Shown in pieces: positions 47,902-61,500 of a stretch of DNA of 64,000 bases; the first letter of the stretch is position 1, and every line of letters starts with the position of its first letter. The position numbers and the translations under genes were made by a program. The DNA is from Daphnia pulex. Taxonomy: Eukaryota; Arthropoda; Branchiopoda; Diplostraca; Daphniidae. The notes beneath the pieces are model-generated. The model was not told the origin of the DNA. It made no database searches and was given only the letters and a program-made list of their open reading frames with translations. The DNA lies in the NCBI RefSeq assembly GCF_021134715.1, contig NC_060026.1:13445001-13509000 (forward strand). Reading direction: 5' to 3'.

Positions 47902-50900
47902 TTAAACTTCAGGTTGATTTAACATGGGTTTAGGGGCATATGCAGGCGGGCCAGGATTAAAGAGCATTTTCAAATCATCAATAGTTAAACCCTTAGTAGC
48001 CAACTTCGCAGCTCCAGTAAGTATGCCATTAGCCATTGCCAACTTTTCCTGCTGCAACTGAAGGATTCTTTCTTCTACAGTTCCCTGAGTTATCATTCGG
48101 TGTACGTGGACATCTTTAGTTTGGCCAACGCGATACACCCTGTCGCAGGCTTGAGCCTCAAGCTGAGGATTCCAATGCATATCTGCGATGAAAATATGGT
48201 TTCCTCCAATTAAATTGAGGCCAACTCCACCAGCACCCAAGGATAGAAGAATAACCTGAAAGCAAAGGAAATTGTTAATAAAACTAGATTTCGTTAATCA
48301 AATAAAAATAACGAAGAAATAAAAATATAAATCTTACCGGTGCACCGTCTGGATTGCTATTGAAATCTTCTACGATTTGTGTTCGGTGTTTGATAGCAAC
48401 GCTACCTGCGATCAAATGGCAGCGAATGCGCATACGCTGAAAATGCTGGGCAAACAGATCCAGCATGGATGTCCATTGCGAGACCACCACAGCTTTTTGT
48501 TTTTGAGAGACAACTTTCCTGACCTCCTCGGTAATGTACCGCATTTTACTGCTCATATTATCGCGATCGAAAACTGGGTTAGTATGGGTAAAGAAGTTGG
48601 TTTCTTCTTTCTTCGGCTCGCCCGGTTTATTGTCCAACGTCATGGTGGACATTTGAGAAATCAAATCCAGATCGTTTTCCTCGATTTTGGCGTCTTCGCT
48701 CCCCATAGATTCCGAGTCAGTGGCATCCAACATTGTTTGAATCAAAGCGGGGTGAGAGCAAGCCTGTCTGAGGCGTAGGAGGAGCACCAACATCATCTGT
48801 TTCGTCACGTTCTTTTGGGGAAGTTCCGGAAGATTCTAGAATTTAAAAAAAGGATTGCGTAAGCTTCACGAAACTAACCACTTGTTATGACTCATTTAAA
48901 TTACCCGGCGATCATAGGTGAAACCGTAACCTTCTTTAATTTTGTTTTCTTGATTTTTGATGTATTCCTCTAGTGCCTTGCGTGAAAAGGCGAGGAGTTT
49001 CTGATAGACTTCGTTCTCTTCTTGTGATAACTCTACGTTGTGAGTGTGTACCTCCCTAAAAAGAAAACGTGTAAAATGTTGCAGCAACTGCAATAGCAAA
49101 CCAGCATTCATACCTGGCAGGCATAGCAACTAGCGGTTTTTCGCTTCCTTCTACCTTTTGATCTTTGGTTCGACGCAAGAGGAGAGTTTTGATCAGAAGC
49201 TGAAGACGTCCTTGGGCTTGTTCGTTTTTATTTTTTGAAGAATCGACCCATCGCTTCCATACCTGTAGTTGATTAGGTATTACTTTAGGTACAAAGAAGC
49301 AATAATTAATTCCGAGTCTTACCGCCAGCTGATCGAACGGCGTGACACGAAGAAAGCGGAGAAGGGAGTACATGTCCAGCTCTTTGTTCTGTACTGGCGT
49401 GCCAGTCACGACCCATCGACGGGAAGCTCGGAGTCTGCACACTGATTGCGATATTCCGGCTTTAGGATTACGGATCACATGAGCTTCATCTAAAATGATT
49501 CGGTCAAATGCGATCTGCAACAGAACTGACTGGCTCATGGCCTTGGCATCGGTTTCCACATCAAAATCTCCAATAGGCTTAGAATCGCCATCCTTTTTGT
49601 CCAAACTCACATTCGCAATTTCGCGGGAGACAATCTGTAGAAATGTTTGAAATTTTAAAAATAAACAAGAACACAGAAAACGTATGCAGATAAGACAAAG
49701 ACACAACTACACAAATGAGTAAGTGTACCTGATAAGTTGTGATTACAACATCATATTGATGTAGTTTGGACGCTAACTTGTTACGATCTGGTCCATGAAA
49801 AATAACAGTACTCAACGAGTTTCGCTTGCAGCGACGATGAATTTCCTTCTCCCACTGGCCTGATAATTTAAAAATACATGAACACAAATGCATATCACTG
49901 TTCAAATAAAAGCTTCACTGCAATCAAATGTTTTAACTGTGAATCAAAATGAGTCATAACTTGTGACTCATAAAAACGCGTTTGAGAATTTATTGAAATT
50001 CATCTTTTATCTAATCAAAATGCATTCTATTTATTTTGGAGAAAAATGTAATGCATCTAGCAATAACAAGTACGATTTTTCCACGTGCAAACTAATTTAG
50101 GACGCCATAACGTAAGCCGCGCCTTTTCCCAACCCTTCCGAGTGTGTAACCCTAGGCCACCCCCCCCATAACCGGAGGTTAGGTAGAGGGTGACCTTGCT
50201 TCGCAGATTCAGTTTTGTTGCCGGCATTCACACGTGGTAGTCGATTTATTGTCGTGTTCGAGACGAGCCAAAATGCAACGTGAAAATGAAAAGTCGTTAA
50301 GCTCACCAGGTGCTTTTGTGTCTCCGAATTCAACCTCGAAAATACTTTCTCAAACCCTCGTTAGTAGACCTAAAGGTATTGCAAAACAAAGGCGAAACGA
50401 AAAACAGCAGGTTTTGTACCACTTGGAGCAAGTCATCGACGTTCAGGTAAGTTCAACTAAATTGAAACTTGTGTATCCTCTATTGAATGTGAGATATTTT
50501 TGATTAGGAAATGCTCCATGCTTTGAGCACACAGAGTATTGGTAGTGCCATTCGTCAAGACTTTCTTCGCGGATTACAAGGGGCTCCACAACTAAGCCAG
50601 GAAGATATCGAAATTTTGAAGACATTTCATCGACTTACCACTTCAACTAAAAGTCCTAAAACTCTACTTGAATTTGTCATGAATGCACCGGTAAAGAAAC
50701 TCGTTCTGTGACACTATTACTATCGTTTACTTTAACCACGTTGTTTTATCTTTAGATCGAAGAAAACTTAAAAGCATCCGAGCATTTCAAATTTCTGATG
50801 GAGGGAGAAAGAAAATCAGTTCCAGGGACTAACATTACGTACTACGATGGAAAGGCAATCATCTCTCGGATCCTTCGCAGTGGTTATTTCAGTCAACGTC

Positions 50901-53888
50901 GTTTGAACAATGCCAAAGTGAAACACGAAAACGTACCGATTTCACCGTCTCAACCAACCCCGACAAGTCAAACGACACCCAAACGAATCGATTACCAAGA
51001 TGTCGATGTCGACAGTCTTTTGGTCAATTTAAAAAAACAAATGGAAGAAACAAACAGAATCGTCTAGCCAGAAGATTTTCACAGTCGTAAAACGTAAGTC
51101 TAAACGAATGTCTAGAATTTTACAAATTCAATAATCGCTTTTCTTTCATTGCAGGCGAGAAAAATTCTCTACGAGGAACTTGTTACTTATTTCACTCACT
51201 GTCCTGATGTTACAAAGAAATTCCCATTCCCCGTTTGGTTCATTAACTCTTTCCATGTTTCTTGCCACTTGATTGTTGTGAAGCTACGTTTAATAAACTA
51301 AGTTAATTGGATAACACTTACCCACTACACTGGCGGGGCAAACAACGAGAGTACCAGATGACCTTTTGATCTTGACGGTCTTGGAGAGCCAAATGTTGGA
51401 GGACGCAGGTGGTGGAGGATCTAGTTCCTTTTGTTTCACGATCAATGCAATCATGGTCAGTGTCTTGCCTAAACCCATGTCGTCCGCCAATATTCCACCT
51501 AAAAGAAAAATAAGAATAAATTAAGTTTAGGGAATAACTGAATGAACAAGTAATCACGTCGCTTACCAGCAGGAATTTGAGTCTCGCGCCATAAAAGCCA
51601 TTTGAGTGCGCGCTCCTGGTGCGCCAAGAGAGGAACTGTGAGGCAGGCGGGCGTACTCTCCACATCGGTTTCTTTTGGGCAACTGGCGAGAGAACGATGA
51701 AGGTTTTCAAGCGAATCCATAGTGATGGAAACAGCCTCACGACGGGCAGCAGCAGAGATGTAACCTATTTAAAAGGAGGAGAATTTGAGTTGCTGTAAAA
51801 AAAAAAACATGACTATTATTACTAACCGGTTTCCGTTTTCTGGTAGAGTTCCTTTCCCGCATTATCGGCAAACATCTTCTTCTGCATTTCGGTTAGTCTG
51901 GGAGCTTCAGGAAGAAGTTGGGTTTTTTTCGGTTTTACAGCTAATTGGCGATTCTGCGTGTCATTTTGGAAATCCAAATGTTTTGAGCCGTAACTGCTGC
52001 TGCCGGCGTTGGTTGCATTGGCAATTGACAACTTAATAAGACGACCCTCCATGGCACCGATTTCAGTTCGCAGGCGCTCCTTGTCGTCGCTATTTGCGTT
52101 ACCCATGGCCCACTAGAAAAAACAATAATAAAATTTATCTTATCTTCAGAAAATAATTGTTGGAAAATAACCTTTTTCATTTGTATTTGTTTTCGAAGTT
52201 CATCTTCTTGGACTTCACTTGACGCTACTGATGAAACTGGAACGGGGCGCATTGGGGGATTTACACCGAGTTTGTTGGCTGTTTCTAGCTGTTCAGTCAG
52301 CTTACGAATTTTGTCTCGGAGCCTTTCTCCTCCATCGGGCAATGATTTTAAATTTGACGATACCAAAAGAAGTTTTTGGCGCTCAAGATCTTCACGCATC
52401 CGCGTTATTTCTGCTGCCGAGAGTCGAACAGGAAGAGTTCGTGCAATTTCCGGTGATGATAACTCAGTTATGCTCTGATCTTGTTCTTTTCCTTCAACTT
52501 CAGGGCTCGAAAAAGATACAACAGTACTTGATACCTCAAGAATACTATTGGATAGATCTTGGATCGGTACTTCTTCTTCCTCTACAAGAGGCTCAGGAGG
52601 CGAAAATCTTTTATCGGCCGATTTCCTCGACATTTCCTGAAATAAAATAAAAAATATATTAAAGGTCTAATCATAGGCAGCTTTAATCACGGCCAACTTA
52701 CATGATTAGCGTTAATGGGATCCATGTTTGAATCATTCCCCGAAACGTGTCTATCAAGACTGGTATTGCGAAGAGCACGCTGAATCGCTTGTGGTGTAGG
52801 GATACGAGAGGACGAAGGGAGCCGTGGGGCAATGGCTTCAACCTCATCTTCGGTAGATACGTCACTGTCGATGATTTGATCTCGGACATGAGGAGTTTTT
52901 ATACGAGGAACCCTTACTTCTTCTTCAGTAGATACGTCACTGTCGATGAATTGCTTTCGGATACGAGGAGTCATCTCTTTCCTAATATTATCCTCAGACT
53001 CATCTTCAGTGGATGATAATGCAGCTTTCCTTCCAGTTTGTTCACGATAGACTCGCGGTGTTGCTTCAACACTAGAATCGGACTCTTCACTAGTGTCAGT
53101 GTCAATTGCTTTTCCTCTAACCGGTGGTCCACTAGAATCGGAATCACTATCAATTGGATTTCGGGTTGGCTTCTTCTTAACGGAGGAACCAAAAGAATCT
53201 TCTGCGGATTCGTCAGAGCTATCAGAAGCATTGGCCTTCTGAATTGCCAAGCCTTCAATGTCAGAAGTTTCAGCAGAATTTTCTCCAGAACTTTGAATCA
53301 CCAATTTTGCTTGACGCCTTCCAGCTTGAATTACTTGGTAAGATTCATCCAGGTCTCCAATTTGACTAGTTGAATATTTTTCACTAGATCCAAGACGTTT
53401 TCCTCTCACACGATATGACACATCTTCTTCATCAGACTCATCATCAGACTCGTCTTCTGAACTCTCAATAAATCTATGAGCCTTTTGCTTCGATCCTTTT
53501 TTAGTTTCAAAAGGACTGACAACCAGGTTAGAGGATCGACTTTTATCTACCTCATCTTCAGGTTCCTCATCATCTGAAGATCCAGGCCTAGATGAATGCT
53601 GGGACTCCTCCTCTTCTTCTCCCTCAACGCTGTAAGAGTCTGAATCTTCTCCCTGTACTGACTCTTCTATCTTCTCTGTACGTGAAACAGCAGATGCTTT
53701 CACATTAGACTTTGAGTATTTATTAAAAGAATGGGCAGCTGGAGTTTCATACGCCTCGTTATCAGACACATCTTCAAATAAGGAAACAGAATGATGTTAG
53801 AAAGCCTTACTTTTCAAATTCTAAATGTTTTACCTTCTGGTGTAGATGGAACCAGGTCACTTTCATCATTCAATGGGAACTTGGACAT
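47902..53888 (-). CDS. TTF2: TTF2/lodestar-like SWI2/SNF2 ATPase
   Basis: Twelve exons (minus): 53834-53888, 52702-53771, 52172-52636, 51827-52112, 51567-51764, 51322-51498, 49729-49859, 49323-49634, 49114-49262, 48905-49055, 48338-48835 and 47902-48255; 1281 residues. The first 600 residues are acidic, Ser/Glu-rich and probably disordered, then partly coiled (residues about 450-600). The ATPase has [13 protein letters not shown], Walker A DDMGLGKT (about 697-704), DEAH (about 843-846), the helicase carboxy lobe and [11 protein letters not shown] (about 1199-1209). TTF2/lodestar uses ATP to strip RNA polymerase II and transcripts from DNA, also at mitosis. The amino zinc finger of human TTF2 is not visible. 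HLTF/Rad16 relatives are less likely because no RING domain interrupts the helicase. Confidence 0.9.
50273..51067 (+). CDS. unrecognised 222-residue protein nested antisense in a TTF2 intron
   Basis: Exons 50273-50446, 50508-50690 and 50756-51067, phase 0, lie wholly inside the TTF2 intron 49860-51321 on the other strand. The protein starts [20 protein letters not shown]. Next come a basic stretch ([16 protein letters not shown]), a helical centre ([37 protein letters not shown]) and a Pro/Thr/Gln-rich link. It ends in an acidic-then-helical tail, [21 protein letters not shown] 3' UTR intron (about 51093-51153) and AATAAA at 51292-51297 complete a normal gene. No domain recognised. It looks like a small nuclear or kinetochore/transcription adaptor, but that is only an impression from composition. 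Confidence 0.75.
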
Positions 53889-54613
53889 TTTGTATGTCAA
53901 TTCAGCTTAAATTCCTCTAGATTCTGGATTTGAAATTTAGGTGATCATGAACCAGTAGAGCATTAGCATAATGTACAAAAGGTTTACCATAAAATACGAA
54001 GGCAGCAGTAGAAAGATGACAAATTACCTAGCTTCCTCTCTGTCTGACCTGGACTATTCTCGTGCTTTATTAAATATTTCGTTCGATAAAAGAAAGAAGA
54101 AACAACGGACATGAGTACATCACCAACTCCTTGTCACACTTGTTCACGATTTCTTTCTAAAATTTTCGAATAGAAATACTGAGGCGTCGTTGCCAAATAT
54201 AAAAAAAAGAGGAGCCAACGAAATTTTATGAATTATTTTTTTAGTTAGAAAAACATTGATTAGGCAAATTCCTATTTTGAACTTTATGAGCAATTTTTAA
54301 TTCGAATAGGTTTTCCCATTCATATTTATATTGTTGTTTTAATATTAATTTCTTATTTCGATCGTGTACGTGCAACCGCAGTAGTTGGGGAGGAGTCTAG
54401 TACGCGTAGTGGGAAATTTGAAAACCTTGCACCATTGAGCATTGACACTGCAATACCACGGTCTAACCGTGGTAATACTATCTCTTTACATCAAATTATG
54501 AGGTGAAGTAAATAAAGGATAAAGAAAATGTTGCATTCTTTTATTCTATTCTTTTAAGAGTCAAGTTAAACTTTCCATAAAATCAATTTTTTTTAAAATC
54601 AGTTTGTGGCAAT
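53889..54613. other. TTF2 promoter side and 3' flank of GH16 gene A
   Basis: AT-rich. Contains the 21-bp perfect hairpin at 54454-54474 and no gene. Confidence 0.5.
54454..54474. repeat. perfect hairpin TACCACGGT-CTA-ACCGTGGTA
   Basis: Nine-base arms with a three-base loop, about 570 bases upstream of the TTF2 start codon and 140 bases past the GH16 gene A stop. Could be a factor site or an RNA 3' end structure. Confidence 0.6.
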
Positions 54614-56019
54614 TTAACCAAGCTGATACACGCGAATATAATCAACCTGCATTGTGTTGTCTTCAGTGGCAGCATTCCATGTGGGTAGCCATTTGTCGCG
54701 GCTTTCCCAGAAAGTTTTCATTTGAGTAGGATCAGATGCGGTCCACGGCTTGTCATAAACGGCATTTTGACAGCCGTCAGGGAAGTAGTTACCTCCGACA
54801 GCGACATTAAGAAGAAAATGGAACTGCACAAACACGACGACAATGATGTAAATGAAATATTTAAAATAAATAATAAAAAAAAAATATATACTTTTTGATC
54901 GAAGGGAGCCATTACAGTTCCACCGCTCCAGAGGTTCTGTCCTTGAAATCCTCCCAATTCCCAGAATCCACCTGCAGGGGGATACATTTCACCAATCATT
55001 TGATCATCAATGAAGAATTGGAAACCAGTTGGAAGCCATTCGACACGGTAAAGGTGGAAATCGCTGGCAAAATCTGGATTCTGAGTGATCCTTTGTGAAA
55101 AATAAAAACGTTTAACATTATTCTAAGTAGTAACTATAATTAATTCATGCACATATGTAAATTTACTTTTCCCAGTGGGTAAGGTCAAAACGGTTCTGGT
55201 TGGGATCAGGACCCCAATGCAAAGTGCTTCCTGCCAACTGTCGCCCTATCGGATAGCCGTTGCACGAAAAATCGGCGTTTCCTCGGGACTCTACGATGTC
55301 AATCTCACCCGATCGTGGCCAACCACCATAAATTTCGTCAGTAGGCAACATCCAAATTGCTTTATAGGATATTTCAATACTATTAATTTCCCAATTGTTT
55401 TTATATTTAATAACAACTCATTTCTACCTGGCCAAATCCAGTCACCTTTTGGCATTTTAGCTCTGACTTCGATTGTTCCGTAAGTAAAACTGAACGAATC
55501 ACTCGTCACCATTCGGGCAGACTGAGCTGGATTGATAATTTCATTGCCAGCCACCCTATGATTGATGAAATGAAAATGGAAAATCAAAATATTTTTGTTA
55601 CTATATAGAAATATTACACGTAGCAGCCTCCATCGATGTTAATATTGCAACCCTCGGCGTTCAAATCAAGGACACCGTTGTACAGGAAATCCTCGCCAAA
55701 ACGATCCGCTGTCAAAGTTGGCTTGATGTATAGGATCCCATTTCGAACATAGCTTTAAGGGAAGAATCATAGATTAGTTAAAAGCTTAAAATACATTTGT
55801 CTCTGCTCAATTAGTGTACCTGTTTTCTGGGAGGTTGTCGTAATACTGGAATTCGTTGTTACCACCTCTCCATGCAGTGATCAAGTGCTTCCACCTGCTG
55901 TAGTCGAGAAAGTCGAATTCTTCTTGCCAGATGAGCGGACCACGCGCTGGACTGTTGAAACTGGCTCCATGGCAAACGGCCAGGGCAGCAGCCAAAATGG
56001 CAAAAGTTGCAAGCTTCAT
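54614..56019 (-). CDS. GH16 endo-beta-1,3-glucanase, gene A
   Basis: Six exons: 55820-56019, 55618-55752, 55428-55555, 55167-55359, 54892-55090 and 54614-54823; 354 residues. The signal peptide is MKLATFAILAAALAVCHG. The GH16 catalytic signature GEIDIVE gives E173, D175 and E178, all present, so the enzyme should be active. [39 protein letters not shown] and [20 protein letters not shown] follow the laminarinase pattern of arthropods. No amino glucan-binding domain (CBM39) is present, so this is a digestive-type glucanase rather than a recognition protein. It likely cuts algal or fungal beta-1,3-glucans in the gut. An upstream ATG at 56163 is in frame but would bury the signal peptide, so the start at 56019 is preferred. 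Confidence 0.93.
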
Positions 56020-56702
56020 TTTCCCTCTTTGCAAGTAGGCTAAAATTGAATTCCTGCTTCTCTTGAACACTTGAAGAAAGACTACTCTAATCTGAGCGCA
56101 GAGTAGTGCCTTAAATACGCATAGTGTTTGTTTTGTTTGCAACCCAGTAGGTACGCAGTCCAATAATGCAATGACGATTGTTTGATTAAACTATGGCCTG
56201 TCAAGGATCACGTACAATTTTGAGACCAACGCATTACAATGTATTAGAGTGTTGTTGCGGTTTACTGCTGGGATCGCTGTCGTTCAAATCTTTATCGTAA
56301 ATGGCTCTTGCGGTTGCGGGATTAGAAGTGTGTACAAGGTTCATAATTTTGACATAACTACCTACGCAGATTGGTATAGGTTGTCTGTAACCCAACATCG
56401 CGGTTATCACTTATATATACAGCGATTTTCAAACAATAAAACTGTTACCCGTGTACCTGTCTACATGTTTGAATAATACAAGTTTTTCACGTCATGATTT
56501 AGGGCCAGAAAATGAGCGATAAGTAAAACCGAAATAGAAAATCTAATGTTTATTGTTCAAATAACACTTATCGCCAATTTTCTTCATGGATGATGGATAG
56601 CATAATTTTATAACCATTTAAAAGGCTCATTTTTTTATTAGATGAATCAATTTCTTAGAATATTCAACTTTATAAAAGATTCTTTTGTTTGAGCAATTGT
56701 TT
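56020..56702. other. spacer between GH16 genes A and B
   Basis: Holds a TATTTAAG-type TATA for gene A near 56110 (minus) and otherwise no gene; the plus-strand frame 56249-56476 is unsupported. Confidence 0.45.
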
Positions 56703-58104
56703 TCATAAAGAGTAGACTCGAATGTAATCAACTTGCATAGAATTGTCTTCTGTTCCAGCGTTCCATGTTGGTAGCCATTTGTCACGACTTTCCCAGAATT
56801 TCGTCATTTGAGTAGGATCAGATGCGTTCCACGGTTTGTCGTAATCTTCATTTTGGCAACCGTCAGGAAAGAAATTTCCACCAACAGCGACATTGAGCAA
56901 GAAATGGAACTGCCATTCACAAAATAGCAATGAAATATTTTTATTATTTATATAAGATAATTATTAGCATTGTTTACGCGTTGATCGAAAGGGGCCAAAT
57001 TAGTGCCGGAGATCCACAGATTCTCTCCTTCAAATCCTCCCAGTTCCCAGAATCCACCAGGAGGTGGGAACAATTCGCCAATCAGTTCTTTATCCATGTA
57101 GAAATGGAAGCCATTTGGGAGCCAATCAACTCGGTAAACGTGAAAGTCGGAAGAAAAATCAGGTTCCTCAATGAGCCTTAAATAAGAAATAACTATAAGT
57201 AAGTATACATTAAGAATTACGCCAATTTGCATCAAAATTTCACTTTTCCCAGTGGCTTAATCGCCATCGGTCTTGGCTAGGATCCGGACCCCAATGCAAA
57301 GTGCTTCCGGCCAACTGTCGCCCAATTGGATTGCCATCACAAGAGAAATTTGCGTTTCCTTTCATTTCTACGATGTCGATCTCGCCCGAGCGCGGCCAAT
57401 TACCGTAAACGTTATCGGTGGGTTTCATCCATATTGCTGTACTGGTCAAACCCTTAGTATACCATTATATTTAACAGTTAATTTCCTGTATCAAATTTTA
57501 TACCTGGCCATATCCAGTCACCTTTGGGCATTTTGGCCCTGACTTCAATCGTTCCGTAAGTAAAACTGAATGAATCGCTTGTCACCATCCGAGCAGACTG
57601 AATCGGATTAATGATTTCTTCTCCGGCAGCTCTAATTTAAACACGAGTATCAATTAATCAAAAGACAACTATTGCGCAATATTTTTTAATAATTACACAT
57701 AACAGCCTCCTTCCCAGTCCACATTACAACCTTCCTGATTTAAATCGAGTTCGCCATTGTACAGAAAATCTTCGTCGAAGCGGTCCGCAGTTAAAGTTGG
57801 CTTGATGTATAGGATACCATCTCGCACATAACTTAATATAAAGCCAACGTTTTTTAACTTTTAACCTCATCCTTAGAAAATTTGTGATGTATAATTCCAA
57901 TTACCTATTTTCCGTGAGATTGTGATAATACTGAAATTCTTGGTTACCTCCACGCCAGGCGGTGATCAAATGCATCCACTTGCTATAGTCTAAAAATTCA
58001 AATTCATCTTGCCAGATGATAGGACCACGCTCCTGATTATCAATGTTAACGGCTGCACGACAAACAACCAGCAGAGAGAATAGTGCCAAAATGGTAAGTT
58101 CCAT
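56703..58104 (-). CDS. GH16 endo-beta-1,3-glucanase, gene B
   Basis: Exons 57905-58104, 57697-57831, 57504-57631, 57244-57436, 56978-57176 and 56703-56909, 353 residues, with intron positions and phases identical to gene A. The signal peptide is MELTILALFSLLVVCRA. GEIDIVE is intact. The second exon ends with an unusual overlapping donor (TATGT followed by GTAATT), as in gene C. Loop differences from gene A (SQDRWRLSHWE, ENLWISGTNLAPFDQR) suggest altered substrate binding. Same digestive role inferred. Confidence 0.93.
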
Positions 58105-58204
58105 TTTCTCAGATTCTATCGTCTAATATAATTAAGTTATTGTTTTTGCTTCTGGACACGCTTGTGTAAAGGGAAGACTATCAAGAAAAGACTGGCATAA
58201 AATA

Positions 58205-58215
58205 CCTTTTATATA
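58205..58215 (-). promoter_or_regulatory. TATA box of GH16 gene B
   Basis: TATATAAAAGG on the minus strand, 101 bases before the ATG at 58104. Confidence 0.65.
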
Positions 58216-58555
58216 CCGTGCAACTTTCTTTGCTAAGTCGAACGAAGATTTATATTCAGATTCCACATTGTTTGATCAAGATTCGTTTATCGTGCAAGAA
58301 ACGAACGGCTTGTATTATACCCACGTCCTGAATTCAATTGTTAGATTGGGTTGGTGAGATCGCAAGAGTTATCAGGCGAAATCCTTGACTTGGCTGATAT
58401 AGAAAAGACTTGATTCACCTATACATTTTGATTGATAACAATAGTATTTCGCTTATCACTTTTGAATTGTTGAAAATTAGGTCATGGCCATTTAAATCTG
58501 CTTGATTTGATAGTACCAGAAGGCAATTTATTTGGGAATTCAGGTGATTTTTAAT

Positions 58556-61500
58556 TTATAATTCATACACTCGAATGTAATCAATTTGCATAGTGTTGTC
58601 TTCCGTGTCAGCATTCCATGTGGGTAGCCATTTGTCGCGGCTTTCCCAGAAAGTTTTCATTTGAGTTGGGTCATTTGCGTTCCACGGTTTCTCATAACCC
58701 GCATTTTGGCAACCGTCGGGAAAGAAGTTGCCGCCAACAACCACATTGAGCACGAAATGGAACTACGGAAATAAAGTCAAGCGACGGTTAAAATAACCCC
58801 GAGAAAATAATCTTTTTAAAAATATAGTACAGGTTGATCGAAAGGTGCCATTTTAGTTCCTGAACTCCACAGATTCTGTTCGCTGAATCCGCCCAGCTCT
58901 GAGAAACCACCGGGTGGAGGATATACTTCGCCAATCATTTCGTCGTCAATGAAGAATTGAAAACCATTTGGGAGCCACTCGACACGAAAGATGTGAAAAT
59001 CTGAGGAGAAATCAGGATCCTGTATGATTCTTTTATTAGAAAATGTGATTATTCTTTAATATTTCATTTAGAGCAGCGTAAGTAGTTGTTAAATTACTTT
59101 TCCCAGTGTGTTAGAGGATATCGGTTCTGGCTAGGATCAGGACCCCAATGCAAAGTGCATCCAGCCAATTGTCGCCCTATCGGATAGCCGTTGCAAGAGA
59201 AATCAGCGTTTCCTTTAATTTCTACAATGTCAATTTCGCCCGAGCGCGGCCATTCGCCGTAAACCGAGTCGGTAGGCAGCATCCAAATTGCTTAATTGAT
59301 TTAAATTCTGGTATTAATCCTACAATTATTTCAAAAAATGATTGTAGTATTTTTACCTGGCCAAATCCAGTCACCTTTTGGCATTTTGGCTCTGATTTCA
59401 ATAGTGCCATTGGTAAAACTAAACGAATCACTTGTCACCATCCTTGCAGACTGAATGGGATTGATAATTTCTGCAGAAGCCACCCTTAATTATTTAACAA
59501 AACAAATTATGATTCAAAATAAAGGACAATAAAAAAAAATAATCAGGTAACAAGACCCTTCCAGGTTCGCCCTCGGGTATTAACGGGCAAGATATCAGTT
59601 AAAAGCTTTTGCTTATATTTTCAAAACAATTAAAATGTAGGAATTTCGTAAGATTTTGTTTATTGTAATTTCCTGGATTTTTTTTCTGTATCATTTACGA
59701 AATAAAATAATAAACAATGTAAATTCTTGAGTTAAACTCAGACAGTGGCCCAATTTCTCCATCACAAGGGCTGAGGTAAAAAGGCAACAGTTCAGGGTAC
59801 AACATCGAGGCAACAGTTCAGGTTACAAGATCGAAGCCATATTTTAGGAAAAAAGTTTGAGGCAAGGCAACAATTCAGGGAAACAGATGGAGGCAACAAT
59901 TCGAGAAAAAAGATGAGGCAATTAGCTGCAGTTGATGTTTAAGGACGTCAAGTAATTAAGATCTTCAGACAATCAGTAAAAAAGGATTTGTTTACTGATT
60001 GTCTTTAAGCCACTCCCTCAGCTCCCTTTCATCAGGTATATCCGGGTTGATCTAAAGAGAATACACAAGAAAAAAAAATCCCGATGAAAAAAACTGCTGG
60101 AGAAATATTATTGAGTTTAAACTAACCATGATTACCGAATCATCGAAGGAGTCTAGGAATATTTCTCCACTATCACGTGCGAATGCAGAAACCTTAACAC
60201 CTCCAAATGCAACAATGGCGTTATCCAGGCTACTGAGCTGAAATAGCTTTAGCTTTGCGACTGAGTGCAGTACCCACGGCTGAATAGTTCTTGTCCCTGC
60301 GAAAATAAATAACTTTAAAACTGTCGGAAGCAAAATTTGTCTGATTCAAAATTTCACCTCAAATCAGCGTAAAGCTCTTCGGCCGAGTTTAGAACAACAG
60401 ATTTAACAGAGCTACCATCAGAGCGAGGTGACTGGCCCGCATGTGATGAGGCTAGAAAATTTTCTCCTGGAAGCTTGACTGTATCTAAATAACAATGAAA
60501 CCACAAAATGCAAGTAAAATAATTGTTTTACTCAGAAGCTAACAATACTTTCTTACTATGTTTTATTCCATAGAATTCGTCGATAAGACCCTCATAGGTC
60601 AACTGAGTGACAACAGGAGTTATCAAATCTACAGTCCTATCAATGATCATGAGAGTGTCGAACAACGGAGACATGGGGGATCACAGTCTACCCCAATATC
60701 ACGTCGCATTCGAGTCATCAATTCGAATACGTTACGGGCATGGCGCCCCTTACCCACAACGTTGGGGAAAATGCCTTATAAACTTTGGAGGGACATTAAC
60801 CCATGAGCAATTTGGTGTAAGGAGCTGATTTCATTGTCAACATATAAATCCTGAGAATAAATTTGAAGAAATTGATGACAAGCAATCCCTTTCAAAGTTT
60901 GGCTCATAAATAAATACCTTGAAAACATTATCGAGTTCCATTGAAATGACATCACTATCTAGTGGGAAAAAATCAACAGGCAGTTCATCAATAGAAGTAA
61001 GAGTTCCATACACTCCTTTGTCCTAAATGAAGTAATAATTTTGTCAACAATTTCTTCTTCGCTGATTTAAGTAACTTTAACCAACCTTGAGCCGCTGTTC
61101 ACATACTGCACTTCGTCGGGAGACAAAAATTAACTGATATTCCTTACTAGCAGAATGTCCTTGGCTTTCTTCGCTGAAATGTAAATTAACTTACTGTTGA
61201 CTATTTAAAGTTAAAATATGTAGATTATTCATACCTGTGCAAGTTATCGGCAATACAATCCATCAGCTCAACTTCAGGTCTTGTGATGAACAGTATATTT
61301 TTAACAGATATGGAAGGCAAGCGCCCAGGTTTTAACTGAAACATTTTTACAACATCTAGTTCCTTAAGAAAACTGTATTCTGCCACCAAACCAATGGGGC
61401 CAGTGAGTTGTTCATCCCAAAATATTGCCTAGCATAATTGATGAATTTACGAACATTTCTTAAATGGAATAGCACACACCAAAATACCTTTGTTCCACTG

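Noticed and set aside
56019-56163. Upstream in-frame ATG for GH16 gene A
   Set aside because: It would place the signal peptide internally; the start at 56019 matches the paralogues.
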